Positions 63,057 through 64,000 of a stretch of DNA of 64,000 nucleotides are shown in pieces. The notes beneath the pieces were generated by a model that was not told where the DNA came from, made no database searches, and worked only from the letters and a program-made list of their open reading frames with translations. How positions within the stretch are numbered: position 1 is the first letter of the stretch; each line of letters starts with the position of its first letter. Location of the stretch: the NCBI RefSeq assembly GCF_051486985.1, contig NZ_JAHVDV010000029.1:1-64000 (forward strand), written 5' to 3'. Source of the DNA: CBFFRJ01 sp051486985 (GTDB taxonomy: Bacteria > Pseudomonadota > Gammaproteobacteria > Enterobacterales > Enterobacteriaceae). The position numbers and the translations under genes were made by a program.

Positions 63057-64000
63057 ATATATTATGAGTTTAATTCACTGAGAAAAAATAAAATTAAGTA
63101 TAGTTTTATTGTTAATGGCCGGGTAAGGCTTCCCACCGGCTCTTTATTGGTAAACCCTTATTCACCACATAAAATATCTCTCTGAAAGTGAAATTTTCAC
63201 TTTCATAATAACTTCCACGGCTCCAATGCTATGGGGACTGGATGTAACAAGACAATCAGCGTAACCAGCAGAAAGAAATGCAGTTCTGTGTTTTGCCGCA
63301 ACGGCTGAAGGGTACGTTTTGAGAAAACAACAAACCAGGCAGAAAAATTCACCGCATACAACAGCGAAAACAGACCGGCAACCGCTTCAATCGCTGAGCT
63401 GTTCCAGTAACGTAGCGTTGCAAGGCAGTCTTCTCAGCTTAAAAGACCAATGTTGTGCAACTTTATATACGAAAATCTCTGAAGGCTTTTTAAACTCAAA
63501 AAAATTTGAATGTTGATAATGGCGCGATGACCTCGTTGCGTTAGTTCTGTTCAGCTTTGGATGACCACTCCTGACACAGAGCGAACATTCGGTTCCCACC
63601 ATTCTGTCCAAAACCATTGAGTCCCGCCTTGCGGCGCAATTCCTGCCATGTGCGCAATCTCTCACATTATTCTTCACCCGCAGAGCGCCGACAGTGAGGG
63701 TATGCCTGGCAATCGGGACGATTAAGTTTCCGGCTGCGTTCACGCACGCTTAATTTTCATGGTGACGATCGTCATAATGGGTATGACAGCAACGGGTTTC
63801 ACGCGGTTGGTTCGCGGCTCGCTCAGGAGGGGATTTACACCAGCGGATACAGCGTGTAAGGCTGTTCCTGTTTACGCAATGAAAGATGGCAGATAACGGC
63901 GTTGCTGATTTTTTGCGGAGAGCCACCCCCGCAATTTGTCTTCTCAGGCTTGCGCCTTCCCCCCAAGCGTTTCAGCTCGCCTGCGTTTTTTGCGTGCGGG
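63057..64000. other. Gene-poor region to the window end
   Basis: About 940 bases without an intact gene. TGACCACTCCTGACACAGAG then CGAACATT (63562-63589) is a degenerate copy of the dispersed element. A plus-strand frame ending at 63859 reads HGDDRHNGYDSNGFHAVGSR then LAQEGIYTSGYSV, the tail of an unidentified protein. ATAAAATTAAGTATAG and similar AT-rich stretches follow the Imm11-like gene. Confidence 0.45.

Noticed and set aside
1..64000. tRNA genes, attachment sites or CRISPR arrays
   Set aside because: None recognised by reading; a tRNA or repeat-finder scan would be needed to exclude them fully.

Overview
The window looks like a chromosomal accessory stretch from a member of the Enterobacteriaceae, most like Enterobacter and its close relatives. 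The basis is family content (a Mig-14-like protein, an SmvA/SmvR-like efflux pair, DUF1493, Rhs remnants, dispersed GC-rich intergenic palindromes) and a sigma28 promoter of enteric type. This was judged by reading alone, without database searches. I see no tRNA, rRNA, CRISPR array, integrase or intact insertion sequence.

Layout. 1-1262 is a nested tandem repeat with three ambiguous bases. 1264-10055 holds an SDR dehydrogenase divergent from a class III aminotransferase, a DUF1493 protein, a secreted protein, and a complete five-gene peptide/nickel-type ABC importer on the minus strand. 10776-13766 carries a VOC protein, a Mig-14-like protein and a MipA/OmpV outer membrane protein. 13838-20351 is an efflux locus: a TetR repressor divergent from an SmvA-like MFS pump, which is followed in the same direction by a lipoprotein adaptor and an RND pump. 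20879-24462 (GH105 hydrolase, threitol/erythritol-type dehydrogenase, LacI regulator) and 27137-32836 (winged-helix regulator, small membrane protein, GPH symporter, GH51 arabinofuranosidase, MFS transporter) form two plant-polysaccharide loci. Between them lie a histidine phosphatase, a LysE exporter and a GNAT enzyme.

33146-42011 mixes working genes (alpha/beta hydrolase, chemoreceptor with sigma28 promoter, flavodoxin, LysR, NIPSNAP) with many decayed ones: AraC, NmrA, hydrolase and methyltransferase fragments, and an aldo/keto reductase with a large in-frame deletion. 47552-52741 has two LysR/MFS divergent pairs, the first with a SnoaL-like gene.

42.1-47.3 kb and 53-64 kb are gene-poor and mosaic. 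They contain AT-rich orphan genes, remnants of an Rhs core and of a deaminase-type toxin tip, and intact genes resembling immunity proteins (DUF416-like, Imm11/DUF1629-like, a small two-helix membrane protein). I read these stretches as a graveyard of polymorphic-toxin tips in which immunity genes outlived their toxins.

The strongest candidates for something new are the MFS+RND double-pump operon with a shared divergent operator, the Rhs-deaminase remnant with a surviving immunity gene, a 28-residue membrane protein downstream of the GPH symporter gene, and a two-gene AT-rich unit preceded by a 22-bp inverted repeat.
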